A stretch of DNA of 64,000 nucleotides from Hermatobates lingyangjiaoensis. Lineage: Eukaryota; Arthropoda; Insecta; Hemiptera; Hermatobatidae. The notes beneath the pieces were generated by a model. The model was given only the letters and a program-made list of their open reading frames with translations. It ran no database searches and was not told the origin of the DNA. How positions within the stretch are numbered: the stretch's first letter is position 1; every line of letters begins with the position of its first letter. Location of the stretch: NCBI GenBank assembly GCA_026182355.1, contig JAPFBL010000068.1, positions 62,001 to 126,000 of the forward strand, written 5' to 3'. Both the position numbers and the translations under genes were made by a program. This document shows positions 9,888 through 21,789 of this stretch, in pieces.

Positions 9888-9942
9888 ATGTATTTGACAC
9901 CTTGAGGCCCGATCTACTTCTAGCCTCAATCCAGTTGCTTAA
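9888..9942 (+). pseudogene. PLE C-terminal remnant
   Basis: In frame, this reads HLEARSTSSLNPVA and stops at 9940. It resembles the LRASEEA...SAPGLNLKR end of the PLE-1 protein in spacing and in the small-residue, L, N ending. It follows the right arm of the palindrome, as expected if the arm and this piece come from the same PLE. It is too short for certainty. Confidence 0.4.
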
Positions 9943-12851
9943 ATTCCCTATTATTTTTTATTAATAATTTGTTCTTGTTTTATCTGGCTTTTATTATTTA
10001 CTATATTTTTTGCATATTGTTATTCTGATTCTATTCTGCTTTCCAGGCATATTGTTAATAATGCGACTATGGCATAATAAAGGTTCTAGTGTTGTCCCAT
10101 TCTGACTAGTGAAATCGTAACTGTCCCGGTCAATATTGTTAGATTCATTGAAGCCATTGTGTTCAGTTCATGAAGAAACTCTTTGTTAATATGCTTTATT
10201 GAATCGAATACACTAAATTTAAAGATACCCATATTAGGCACCTCTATTCTGGATAGTCGTTTGTTTGAATAACTGTTTCAGCAGAAAATGAAATTACCAG
10301 ATATTATTCTGGGTATGCCACTTCCCCAGGGGTTATCCCTTCCTGGCCTCGTGTATTTCTCACTTCTCTCCCTTATAACCTCAAACTTCCTCCATGCATT
10401 ATCTCTGCGCCCCAGCCCCGACCCTTTGGAGTAAATTGTTTAAAACATGACCCCTATAACCTTCCATTACAATCACTGCAACTTTATTTATTCACTACAG
10501 TAATATCTGTAATGCCATTAACACATTTAGGAGATATATAGAGTGTCAAAAGTTTCCCCACATAGGAAAATGTTTCTTAATATATCAATAATATATTAAT
10601 GGATATATTTTGTACATACGTTACGCTTTTAGTATCCACAATCACAATATAAAACATATGGTGTAACTACATTCTCTTTTATTCCAATGAGTTTTGCTTG
10701 AAGGAAATTTAACCTTGCTTTCATTCACTGTAGCCAATCTAGATTTAAAAAAATTCAATAAAATAATAAGGTTTATTTTCTCTTTCCAGCTGCATCGTAT
10801 AATGGTACTACTACTTCGAGGCAGTGATAACAGTAGAGCCAAATAAAAAACTGTCACACATATTGCTGCCATACCAACTTTGATCGAAAAATTAAACTAA
10901 ATTATATAAATAAATTATTTAGTCTTAGAAGAAAACACGTAACCTATTTTCAAAAACAATGATGCCTACAGGATAAAAACAAGTTGATAAAACCAATAAA
11001 CTTTATACTCCCTTTTCTTTCCTATTAATTAGAGATTGAACTATCCAATATTTGTTTCATTGGCTACAGGGATACTAATTTTTGGATATGATTGCATTTA
11101 TTTTCCCTTCAGGCGATGTTCTAAACTAAATATACAAATTCATTAAAGTTTTCAAAATTTTTGTTGTTTTTCTTCATTTTTTTTTTTTGGTATTACATTT
11201 TAAGGTATAACTGTTTACTCCGAATTGTTTACTTAGAAATACAAAAAAAAATCTGTCTATCTCGAAGTAGTTTCACCAACTTAGATATAGATATTCACTA
11301 CATAAAATAAACAAAGTTTTTATTTTGAAAGTTGCAAATTATATTACAAGAAAAATAGAATGGTGTAAAATATACGGAACAAGGAGTAGTAATAAAACAA
11401 AGGCTACCAAATAAACCAGGAGCCATTTCATTAGGAGACAATGATGGACTGCACTGGTCAACACCCCAATGTTTCTAAGCTGATTTAGATTAATTTAGGA
11501 GTGCTGATTACGCAGATCATACTAATTTTTTCTCATCAGGTCAAGTTATTGAGAAGTTTGATATTTTATACTTTCTTCACATTTAAATTACGCATATATC
11601 TAAATAAATTCTGGTGTCAAAACTACAATTGTCCATTCTTATTGTGATTAGTGTTAATTGATTATGACATCACAAATATTAAAGCTTTTACTTGTATTGG
11701 GATATTTAGAGGGAAAAAAACATGGCTGCATTCTCTCCTAGGCGACATTCCTTAAACAAACCAAAAGTTTTTAGCTATATTTGCGGGGAATATACGTTGA
11801 AATAAAAAAAGTGCATACGTCTTTGTATACGTCTTGCAAATGTTTTGATGTGAATAATGGAAATGTGAATTATAATGGAAGTTGAATAAAAATATTGTTT
11901 CCTAGATTTCCCTGTTTTTACTGTAGCTATTGCCTTCTTACAGAGAGGAGTATGCCACTGCAGAAAAACTAGACCTTATAAATAAAAAGTAACAGTATTT
12001 CTGGAATCAGCGCATTTAAATTAGGAAAAAACTGTTAAAACATCTTAGAAATAATGATTTTTTTTTGCTGGCCAGTGCTATGCACCTAAGTTAATCTTAA
12101 AATACCACTATTTTCAAATCAGTTAAGCTATTATTATTTATTAATTCAGTTTGATAGGATGTAGAAAGTACAAAAATTGTTAATGAAGTCATTCTATTAC
12201 AGCTATTGATCTACACTCCACTTTGAAATCTGTATTTCAAAGTTTATTAATTCACCTATGAACGAAAATCATTGCAGCGCAAGGCTCAGAGACTATAGAG
12301 CAACGGAATTCCAGTTTGCAAATTAAACATAGTATTATTCAAAGGACGTGTGACGCGAGAGCATGTCTAATGCATACGGATGCGTTGAGAGATTTATGGC
12401 GGTTTGGTTCTCGTTGCCCGGATAAGAACCAAACCTCTATGCACCGGCTCCCAATCCATTTCCTTCGCATTTCCTTTCACTCGTACGCACTCTTTATTCT
12501 TCTTTTCCTTCTGCTTTCCTACATAATAGATTATACATACGAACAGTTGGACCTTTATAAGAAAAAAAAGACTCCCCAATATTTTACTATTCAGAGCTGA
12601 ATAATATTTTAACAGGGTTACCAAACGTATATGATAGAAAAAATGTTATAAATCCAAAATTGTGAAACTGAAAGGAAAAAAACTGAATATTAATGAATAT
12701 TTCCTTTATAAATGGCTATAAATATGTAAGTTAAACTGAAATAAACAAACCATATTATCTTGCCGAGATTATATAAAAAGTTTAAACACGAGGAAAGTTT
12801 ACGCTTCCAGAGAGAGTTTTCTTTATTCACTGTTTTTACTTTACTATAAGT
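9943..12851. other. Unassigned AT-rich DNA
   Basis: No coding region, terminal repeat or tRNA-like sequence recognised. A C-rich patch at about 10320-10440 and two frames of 76 to 94 codons (10642-10872 minus, 12316-12600 plus) have no domain features and I do not call them genes. Confidence 0.4.
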
Positions 12852-13610
12852 AAAGTATAGTGATCGTGAAAAAATTCGATGTCGAGATTTTGACGGAATT
12901 ACATGTTTTGAGGTCCCAGAAGTCGTTTTATGACGTTTTTACGATGATGTCTGTGTGTGTGTGGGTGGGGTGGGTGGGTGAGTGTGTTAGCATTGCTTGT
13001 TACCACGCTACGGTCCAGAATCTTTGATGAATTAAGTTGATATTTTACACAAAAATGGGCCTTATAAAGACCAAGATCCCTATTGTATGGGAAGAATTAT
13101 GCATGATGGGAAAGTCACTTTTTTTGCTAAAAACCGTTTTTTTTAAAACATTTATTTCTCCTAAACTGATTACCCTAGAGTTTTGAAATTTTGACATTAT
13201 CTTTGAGCTTACAAATGGAACAAACGAAACATATATTCAGAATTTTAAAACAACAGGAAATATTTTTTTTTTCAATAAAATGTACAAATTTTGACTTATA
13301 ATTCAATCTCAAACATTGTGAGAGCGATACAAGCCATACTGTTTGACGGACAAGAATGAAACTATGCCTATAAATAGAACATTATGTGTAGAATGAGTTG
13401 CGATATTTTTTTTCAAAATTACATTCGCTAATGGGGCGTTACAGTACGATTTCTGTTTTCAGAAAATGTTTTTTTGACGCTAAACGGCTGATTAAGAAGT
13501 AATGAAAATTTGACCAAAAATGGAACGAAAAATTAGCAGTTCATAAAAAAAATGCATGAAGTTTCAATTACGGGAAAGAGCAATAACGATATAAAAACTC
13601 TTTGTTTACC
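12852..13610 (+). repeat. Family E repeat, copy 1
   Basis: From AAGTATAGTGATCGTGAAAA onward it matches the minus strand of 26460-27254 over about 750 bases. Both copies have a GT microsatellite at the same internal place (12951-12990 here, imperfect), then GATATTTTACA, CCCTATTGT, GAATTATGCAT and a GCCAT-CTGTTTGAC segment. Identity is moderate, so the copies are old. No protein frame or TIR is seen; the class is unknown. Confidence 0.7.
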
Positions 13611-14576
13611 CTAGACCAAGAGATCACCTGCTATACTCGTACTTGTCGAATTTTTTGTATTTTTTTACATTGTTTACATTGACTTAGAAATTTTTTGAGT
13701 GAATACACTGAGATAATATTGATTTTATAAAGTAACAGTTTAAATTGTTTATTGAATTATATGAGATGTAAGAGGACTAATATTGTGGACGAAAATGATA
13801 ACACTCACTCAGAAAAAATTCGTATATATGTTATTTGACAAAGGGGAAGGAAAATGATCTTATTAAATACTAAGAAGCTTATTATTATTATTATTTTAAA
13901 GATTAAAATTCTATAAAAGACCAAAAATGTAAATGATAATTCATAATCTGAATCTTTCGTTTAGAGATTAATAAATGTAATTATCGTACATCTTTAATTA
14001 ACAAATCACCTTAAAACAACATTTTCTTCGCAGTTAAAGATGTTTTTCAGAGAAAAAAAGGGTATTTTCCTGTTTTAAATTTAAAAATTTTACTTTAATA
14101 TTCAATGTAGAAGGATGTCAAGTAAACGATGTAAGAAATCTACTGGCTGTTTGAACGAAAGCCATTCTCTTGTAGGAGAATAAATCGTTTCAAGAAATGT
14201 TCACTTTGGTTTTTCAAAAATGTTATTACTGCTGTAGTTATACTAATGCAATTATTTTCAAATAATAAATTATTTGTGATGTACAAAAATAAGCTTATAA
14301 AATGATATGTCCTTCAATCACTATCTGTACTACCTCAGGAATGATAGGCTAATAATTATATCCCATTTAGATGTTTACGTTATGCTTAAATGAGACTTTA
14401 TGGTTTATATACTCAAGAAACTTGACATTAAGTTACTTATAGTAAAGTAGAGTGTAGGCCACTCCAGATTTTTTTTATTAGTTTTTATCAGCTGGAAAAA
14501 TAATGGCAGAAGAGAAGAAGCACATTGGCTACTACATAACTTTGCACAATACCCATGTATCAACAGCACGAAACAG
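13611..14576. other. Unassigned AT-rich DNA
   Basis: Nothing recognisable apart from a short TTA run near 13880. Confidence 0.4.
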
Positions 14577-15420
14577 ATGCCAATTGTTCCCTATCTGCAT
14601 AAGGAAGACAACATAAGTAAGAACTCAACAAGTATGTATTGTGATATTCCACTGTTTAACGTTTTGTTAATTGTTGAAACTATGAATATAGTCTGTGATG
14701 AAGTTCATTATTATGCCATTATCACTCATCTTCTCTCCCTACAACCAAATATGGAATGACACATATTGGAAAGCTATTACAGGCAGACTCAGTGAAACCC
14801 TTTAAAAATATCTATGGAACGTTGTACCAATATCTGGACGACGTAGCGATGGGATCACAACTGGGTGTCACTTTTGTTGTTATATGTGCAATTTGAATAT
14901 AACATTTTCAAGGAAGATAGAGCAAAATGCTTGACATATATCGCTGATATGTGAATGATTGTTTACTAGTAGTTAAAAACTTAGAAACACTTATGGAAAT
15001 AAAAAGAATGTTTGAGGGAAATTCAGTACTAAAGTTTACCCATGAAGTAGCATCAGCAACAGCAGTAACTTCTTTGATGTTCAGATATGTGCAAATGGGA
15101 ACGAGTTATCAACAGCAATGTATTTCTGTTAGAGTGCATAGAAATAAGTTTTAATACCAACAGCTAATGTCCCATGAGATATAAACATTACTCAAGGGAA
15201 ACATTAATAGATAAACCTTTAAAATTTCAGCAGATTGGAGCATCTTCAACGAAGTAGTAGATAATGATAGTAGGTAAACATGATTTAATAAATAATGGCT
15301 ACAGTAACAGAGAATTTTACAATACCTTCAAAATACTATATCAATCAGAAGAAGATAATTAGGAAATATCAATCGATAAATGAAACTAACTACAAGGTAT
15401 ATTATAAAATCTAGTAACCT
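14577..15420 (+). pseudogene. Decayed PLE reverse transcriptase
   Basis: Pieces of one RT lie in order on the plus strand: TSMYCDIPLFNVLLIVETM (compare TSLYTxIP, the first aspartate motif), YLDDVAMGSQLGVTF (compare DGVAMGSPLGPTFAN, substrate binding), then the catalytic-loop region at 14951, VNDCLLVVKNLETLMEIK, where YVDD has become xVND and the frame is broken by stops. NSVLKFTHE and, further on, ADWSIFNE and NNGYSNREFYNT fit the PLE thumb region. Several stops and frame changes make it dead. It is a PLE rather than LTR or non-LTR RT by the DGVAMGS and KFTHE motifs. No terminal repeat was recognised beside it. Confidence 0.65.
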
Positions 15421-15619
15421 GAAAACTGCAAGAGAGACAACAGAAACTTATAACAATATTAAAGAATAATATCAAATGCAAAGATAAGGTAAGCTCCAAC
15501 TTATTATCTATATAAAAAAAATAATTATTTTGTCTATACATTCCTTAAAACTGACTCATTTCAAGTTTTCTTTACGTTTCATACATTGGAGAAACCGAAT
15601 CCACCCTTAGAAAAATTTC

Positions 15620-15645
15620 TGTCGGTTTGTCGGTTTGTCGGTTTG
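15620..15645 (+). repeat. TCGGTTTG short tandem repeat
   Basis: Three copies of an 8-base unit, GTCGGTTT, inside the Helitron-like element. Confidence 0.8.
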
Positions 15646-15658
15646 TCCGCAAAATTTT

Positions 15659-15951
15659 GTCACAAGTAAACTCAGCCACCATAAGACATATCAAGCTGAA
15701 ACTTTTACAGTAGATTTGTGTATGTCTAACTTAAAATATAGTTTCTGAATTGATTAGAAATGCAACGTAGAAGTGAAGTTATGGATGTTTAAAGCAAAAA
15801 CGTTTGTCACACGTAAACTCAGCCATCATGAGACATAGCGAGCTGAAACTTTGACACTAGATTTGTGTATGCCTAACTTAAAATATAGTCTCTAAATGGA
15901 TTGATACTTCAGTACAGAAGGGAAGTTATGGAGCTTTAAGCTGGATTTTCC
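15659..15951 (+). repeat. 147-bp tandem repeat in the Helitron-like element
   Basis: Two units (15659-15805 and 15806-15951), each starting GTCACA.GTAAACTCAGCCA and containing ACTTAAAATATAGT. They are diverged, so the doubling is old and probably part of the family's structure. Confidence 0.75.
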
Positions 15952-16475
15952 TAACTTCATAGACAAGTTTGTTTTGAAAATACAAAGGTGTGGCAAGTAG
16001 GTATTGTTAGTTGATATTAATTTCATTGGAGCATATGAATATATTGCGTATTTTACATCATTGAAAAGTTGTTTCCCAGAGTTGAGGATGTATTATCTAT
16101 TAAGAATAAATAGTTTTGTGAGCGAGCAATTCTTCCGAGCCACTATTTGTTTCCGTTGAAGCGATTGCAAAGTCCTTTCAGAGTCCATTTTGCATTGACG
16201 TTAACTAAGTCGCAAAGGGAAACTTCATCTAACGGAGGAATTCAAGTTTTTCTCACATGGTCAACTGTAGTTGACTTGCTCAAGAGTCAGAGGTTCCAAC
16301 TGTTTGTTCTTCCATGAACCTGAAGGACAGACAGCTAATGTAGTGTATACAGAGGCGTTTGCTTAACACTGTACTAATAGTGGTATTTTCTACTATTCTA
16401 TAATTTCTAATGGCATTTTGGAATACCTAGTATAATAGAACTTTTGATTCCGTCATAGACGGGTACGTTTGCTAG

Positions 16476-18833
16476 TTCATTATAAAAAGAAGACTACTGC
16501 GAAACCTATCATAAAGAACCAGCATTAGAGAGAACAGACTTTGAAACAGATGAACCTAATATTTGAGTACTAATATACATTAGGCACCTGTAAGTGAATA
16601 CTAATTAATATGCCCTTAATATACCTCATGCAAGTACACACATAACTGTAATATTTTGTATTTCTATCTATATGTTTTAGATTTAAAAAAAATAAATTGA
16701 TTACCCTTAGTTAATTTATATTTCTCCAATTATATTAATCCATAAGAAGCACTTTTAGTTTTGCTTGAATTAGCATGGCTAGTAATTTGATGACAGCTCG
16801 ATGTGGCAAAATCTCAAGGTAACTACTGAATTGAACTAGTTAGAACTTTCCTGCCCGGTCTGGTGGTTTTGTATCAAAATTAGATTGTATTGAACTCTGA
16901 ATTCAACACCACTATCAAGCACTATAGCATTTTCAATTCATTAATACCGCTCTGTATCTATGGCGCCATATTTATAAAGGTTTAGCTTAATTTTTCTGTC
17001 TAGACGTCACTAATATTCTGGGTGTTATTAATTTTAACACTTTCTGTATAGTCATATCTCAAGAAATCTTTTCTTCTTTTTTCATCTCATCAAGTCTTTC
17101 TCATCAAGTCTATACTGATAAACTTCAGTTTATCCAGTATTTCCTTTTACATAATAATAATTATAGCATATTGAGTTCCATTTAAATAGGTTAAACATAA
17201 ATATATAACTGAATAATATAGTTTTGATTTAATCTAAATAAAATATCGCTGCTTATTCTACATTATACTGTAAATTTATTTAACTTTACCATCTTTTACT
17301 TCATCAGTCATGACATATTTCTCTTTACTATATCTAACTGCTGACTTGACCATGTTACTCATACAACATTTTCAATAGAAAATAAAAAAACATATTAACC
17401 AAAGTGGAATTTACAGTGTAAAATATTATACAGAATGGGCTTTTAACATAGCGATATAAAGAACACATTCATAAAAATTATAATTAAATAGAGATAATCT
17501 AAATATTAACAACTGTTTATTGGCACATGCTTATGAACTCGACGATATCAGTATGTCAATGTACTCATTACATGCATGTATAATGTAGCAAAAATGAGAG
17601 ATTAGATGTTTTAGAAATATTTAAACAAAAAATATTTCAAAAGGCCGTTATATATGAATAAAAAAACTTCCGAACGGAGAGCTTATTTAAAATTTGCTCT
17701 AAAAATATATTTTGAAATATAGAAGATAAAAAAAAGAAATTTTTTTTAAATTCACATAACAATTCAGTTATCGAATAGGATGAATCGGAATCTAGCTGTG
17801 CATGAAGATAACTCCCTAAGAGCTCTCGTAATCATTTTTTAAAAGGTCGTCACTATCGTTAACCAGTGAGATAAGGAGAAAACTTTACGATTTAAGATGT
17901 TTGATTGATCTTTAATTTTTGTTACTCACCATCCACGTAGCAGTAGCTATATTAATATTAGGCTTTCAGATTGTTATGACAGTCATAAGTCTAGTGAAAT
18001 GAACAAGAATGAATCAGTGTTACGGTTATGGCGACAAGTTCCGGTTGTGCTTGCAAAGTGTATAATTCTCTTTTTCATCACGCCAAATAAAGTATATGTC
18101 CTCGTTAGCCAAGTCCCCCTGGTCCTCACCCAGGGGATTAATCAACTTTAGAGCTTTATTTCTTTCAGTTCTATATATGTCCATTTTTTTTATTCTAATT
18201 TATTATGAGCAACCCCTTTCAAGTTACAAATAGTTATCTAAGTTTTAATTGAAATTTAATTTTTAAAAACATTAACTCATCATTTATTTATTTCTTGTGG
18301 AGAATATTTAATGCCTATTTTCTTTTTCTCATCTGCTGTTCCCCATGGTTTTCATTGTTCTTTTCCTTTTTTTCAATCATCTTATCCTTTTTACTATAGT
18401 TAATTACTGATGAAATTTTAGACAACTTGATATTTCATGAACTTTTTATATAATTTGAAAAAATGTGGTTTCTCTAGCAAAACAGCAATGTTCCAATCTA
18501 CAGTTAGGTAAATATACCTGCCAAGACTTCCTGCATTCCTCCAAACCATGTCACACCCCTACCAACACTCCTTGAACCCTTAGTCGTTTCTATGTCAGTC
18601 CCGTAGATCCATATCTCAAGAGTGCAAGTAGTTAAAAATCTTTGCTGCTTATAAATTGGTCATGATTTTGTATTTTGTCATGTATTCTTAAGGTTCAGGA
18701 TTAATTAAGTCATTTTCCATATTAATTCCCTTGTTAAAAAACTCAATAGTACTATCCAACATTCATATATTGCATTTAAATTCACTCTGACGTTATAAAT
18801 TTATAACCTCAGAGATATGTATATTTTTTAGAT
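16476..18833. other. Unassigned AT-rich DNA
   Basis: No gene or element recognised. A small C/G-rich hairpin, CCCCCTGG and CCAGGGG, lies at about 18115-18137. Confidence 0.4.
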
Positions 18834-18876
18834 GTAATCTGAAGAAGAACACTATGTGTTCAAAACGCGTTGTTAG
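18834..18876 (+). ncRNA. Hammerhead-like motif, family C
   Basis: TAAT, CTGAAGA, extra A, GAACAC/GTGTTC with loop TAT, AAA (GAA in other copies), palindrome ACGCGT, T, GTTA pairing with TAAT by one wobble. Outside this helix ATG and CAT could pair too. Confidence 0.5.
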
Positions 18877-18950
18877 TTTACATATTAACCTTTTTTTTTT
18901 TGATGTGCAGACATAATTTTTTGAATTCCCCAATAGGAGTAAATGTACAC
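18834..18950 (+). repeat. Family C repeat, copy 1
   Basis: Begins with the hammerhead-like motif and continues through a T run to GCAGACATAATTTTTTGAATT, a tail shared in the form GTGTGGAGACGTAATTTTTTG with the copies at 19460-19655. Confidence 0.6.
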
Positions 18951-19194
18951 TATGACACATTGCGCAAGTAATGAAATGTCATAATTGAATTTCGTTGAGA
19001 AATGAAAGAGCTAAAGAAGGAATTGTAAAATCGAGTAATGCAGTTCACACCAATAACCAGTTTTCAAAATTTCAATTTTTACTGATATTTATTCATTGTT
19101 TATTATGTATACAGATAATTATAATTGTACTAATATTGGATATATGATTATCTTAAAAAAATTCCTCACCCAGTCAGCGAGAAAATTTCACGTG

Positions 19195-19325
19195 TTTATG
19201 TGAAATCTTTTTATAAATGTATATATATTTTGAATGTTCAAACCACAAAAAGAAATTGGAAGAAAAGACTAATCGATAACAAAACTTCACAATAAACTCG
19301 TGAAACAACAATCAATGTTCAAATA
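19195..19325. repeat. Decayed family A copy
   Basis: CACGTGTTTATGTGAAATC, a short AT repeat, then AATGTTCAAACCACAAAAAG and, after a poorly matching middle, CGTGAAACAACAATCAATG. The hammerhead-like core has been lost. Confidence 0.5.
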
Positions 19326-19510
19326 GAATAAAAAATATGATAAAAGACTATTATATTCAAATATGAATAGAAAACGATGAATAATTTGTAAAAGCGAACA
19401 TTTTACAATCATACATTGCTTGTGCAATCTGTTACAGTGTGGTATTTACTCATGTAAGAAAATATCAAAAAATTACGTCTCCACACAAAAAAAAGTTTAT
19501 TATCAAGACT

Positions 19511-19549
19511 ATAATGCGTTTTGAACACTTAGTGTTCTTCTTCAGGCTT
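19511..19549 (-). ncRNA. Hammerhead-like motif, family C
   Basis: Minus strand: CTGAAGA, A, GAACAC/GTGTTC with loop TAA, then AAA and ACGCAT where the palindrome ACGCGT is expected. Middle hairpin intact, palindrome altered. Confidence 0.45.
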
Positions 19550-19555
19550 ACAGTA

Positions 19556-19598
19556 AACTTGAAGAAGAACACTAAATGATCGAAACGCGTTGCTGGTT
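19556..19598 (+). ncRNA. Hammerhead-like motif, family C
   Basis: CTTGAAGA replaces CTGAAGA and the hairpin has a mismatch (AACACTAAATGATC), while GAAACGCGTT is intact. It is the inverted partner of 19511-19549. Confidence 0.4.
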
Positions 19599-19655
19599 AT
19601 CATATTAAACTTTTTTTTTGTGTAGAGACGTAATTTTTCGAAATTCTTCAATATT

Positions 19656-21284
19656 TTACAGATATATTAAATAGCTTGTGAATTTGTTATGATTTTTTGA
19701 TAGCAAAAGAATTTACAGTTGGCCTTTATTTTTCCCATAAAGTAAAATCGATGCTGTGGCAGATAAAATTTCTCAAGGGAAATCACACATTGTTACCAAT
19801 ACATGCGGAATTAATGTTTTATCAGCAAAGATTGTTTGGCTGAAAGGAAGAAAATCAATCTATTATTCCTCCGTATTGTAAAAAAGCTATTTGTATTTCC
19901 TGTTGAATAATGCAATTTTTTTTGTATTTTTATATGAATTGTTCTTAGTACTTGAGAAACGACAGTTATGTTTATAGGTTTAGTAATAATGAGCCCTTTT
20001 ATTTTTCTAAGAATACTTGAAGTTTACATAAGACCGCACGAAGCATCATTGTTGATACATAGTATGGGCTGATCGTCATACTCAATGACCAAATGTAATG
20101 CTAATATTATTAAGGCTTCGAGTATCTAATGGCCTTGCGCACTTCATGTAGGCACTGCTTTCCTTCTGTCGTCAATCCTTTTTGCTTCCGCATTATATCA
20201 TCGAAGTTATGCAACATTAAACATTGTTGGTATAGTACTCCTCATTGAATGACGGTAATTGGAACCAATGACACTGTTGTTAAGCAAAATTGTCTTTAAT
20301 TAGGTTTAGTTAAAGAAATGTGTGAACATATATCAGTCAAGAAGCTCATGGTTAGCATGATTGTGAAAATACCCTTACTCTTTTCACAGTCAATCAATGT
20401 ATATCACCCTTGTTTATTGTTTTACTCATTAATTTCAAGATTTTAAAAGCCTAGGCTGCATTAGGTAGTGCTGGACTGAACAAACTGAAGAGTACTTTGG
20501 TACTGAACAATTCCGTAACTCAAAGCCAATCTTCAGCAATATTCAAATGAAGCTGAAAAGCTTATTTTATCGTACTGCACACCGACGAATATTGTCTCGC
20601 TCGCGTCAGCCAAACTCCGAGAGAATAATTATAAACGAATATTAAGCTAGTAGGAAAGCTTAACGTATTCCGAGATGTCGTTAAACGAGTACATCTTTAT
20701 TTGAGGAATACCTGTATATTTATAGTATAGACTTACGATATATACTTTGGATGTCTAGATATTGAAGCGAGTTATATTTGTGTTTTTGTTGCGAATAATT
20801 CATTCTGTTGAATCGAACATACCATTACTAGAAAATCGTACTAGAAAAATAAGTAGAAATGAGAAAAATAGTGTAATTGCTATCCCTTTAGGACGTAACT
20901 ATGATGCTAATCAGCAAGAACTATAATACAAGCGTATTAATAAAGTTAGGAGGATATTCACAGGCTAACAATTTCTTTTTTATTTCGTCAATTTGGCGAC
21001 AACGATGATTTAAACTGTTACAAATTTGATAACATCTTATGGATGAGAATGTGAAAGTAGCATTCATTACATGGGAGGAATGGCAACTATTTAAATGCAG
21101 GTATCGCTCGGCATTGGTTGGTTTAATATGTAGAGAAGTAAAAAAAAATGTCCATTACCATAAATGACATTGTTTCATTTTTGAATGTCATTCAAAATTA
21201 GTTAAAATTAGTTAGTCCCTTAAGACTGGGACTAACTAATCCCTTAATATAGTTAATGGGTTAGTTCCACTGAGGTTAGTAATA
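19656..21284. other. Unassigned AT-rich DNA
   Basis: No coding region or repeat family recognised. It includes a slightly less AT-rich patch at 20030-20180 with no frame. Confidence 0.4.
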
Positions 21285-21335
21285 ATTAGAATTAGTAATA
21301 ATACATTCCGTCATACCTCGTAAAGTCTCTGTAAA

Positions 21336-21378
21336 GCTCGACCGGTTTCGGGTCCGCCTGGATCCCATCTTCAAGAGC
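21336..21378 (-). ncRNA. Hammerhead-like motif, family F
   Basis: Minus strand: GCTC, TTGAAGA (first core C is T), extra T, GGG/CCC around a 10-base loop, GAA, palindrome ACCGGT, C, GAGC pairing with GCTC. The changed first core base would be expected to harm cleavage. Confidence 0.45.
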
Positions 21379-21695
21379 ACCTAACTGACTGTGAGTGTTG
21401 TTTTCCTATAACCTACCTATATATAGTATTTACATTGTGTAATCAGTGTTGTGTGTGTAGGTAATTTTTTTTTTTTTTTTTTTCTATTTCTTTAATTGTT
21501 ATGTTTTTTTCTTTTCACAAAGACGACACAAGGAACTAGAAATAGATAAGGAAATAAGCAATAAAAGAAAAAAACATAACAATTAAAGAAATAGAAAAAA
21601 AAAAAAAAATTACCTACACACACAACACTGATTACACAATGTAAATTACTATATATAGGTAGGTTATAGGAAAACAAACTCACAGTCAGTTAGGT

Positions 21696-21738
21696 GCTCT
21701 TGAAGATGGGATCCAGGCGGACCCGAAACCGGTCGAGC
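21696..21738 (+). ncRNA. Hammerhead-like motif, family F
   Basis: Inverted partner of 21336-21378 with the same sequence, including the C-to-T change at the first core position. Confidence 0.45.
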
Positions 21739-21789
21739 TTTACAGAGACTTTACGAGGTATGACGGAATGTATTATTACTAATTCTAAT

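Larger units (their letters stand above)
15507..16475 (+). mobile_element. Non-autonomous Helitron-like element
   Basis: Starts TCTATATAAA and ends with hairpin CCGTC-ATA-GACGG (16450-16462), nine bases, then CTAG. It sits between a host A (15506) and T (16476). A 5' TC, a hairpin about 10 bases before a CTRR end and A/T insertion are the defining Helitron signs. It is 969 bp with no Rep/helicase frame, so it would depend on another copy. It interrupts DNA just downstream of the PLE RT remnant. Confidence 0.65.
19462..19655. repeat. Family C fold-back
   Basis: Arms 19462-19555 (minus) and 19557-19655 (plus) are inverted copies meeting almost without spacer. Both end in the T-run plus GTAATTTTT sequence of the family. 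Confidence 0.7.
21285..21789. repeat. Family F fold-back with 230-bp arms
   Basis: Arms 21285-21515 and 21563-21789 are near-perfect inverted copies around a 47-base spacer. Each arm runs from ATTAGAATTAGTAATAATAC through a GC-richer part (GACCGGTTTCGGGTCC) and TGTGTGTAGG to a long T or A run. The only clear differences are in homopolymer length and single bases (GTATTTAC against GTAAATTAC). It could form a 230-bp hairpin. A diverged short relative is at 24689-24835. Confidence 0.85.

Noticed and set aside
11446..11465. CACTG followed by GTCAACAC as the right end of the hAT element at 7424
   Set aside because: The adjoining sequence does not match the inverted terminal repeat, and the 8 bases agree only partly with GTCTAAAC.
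15659..15951. CRISPR-like spaced repeats
   Set aside because: Two long diverged tandem units within a Helitron-like element in a eukaryotic genome; no short repeats with unique spacers anywhere in the window.
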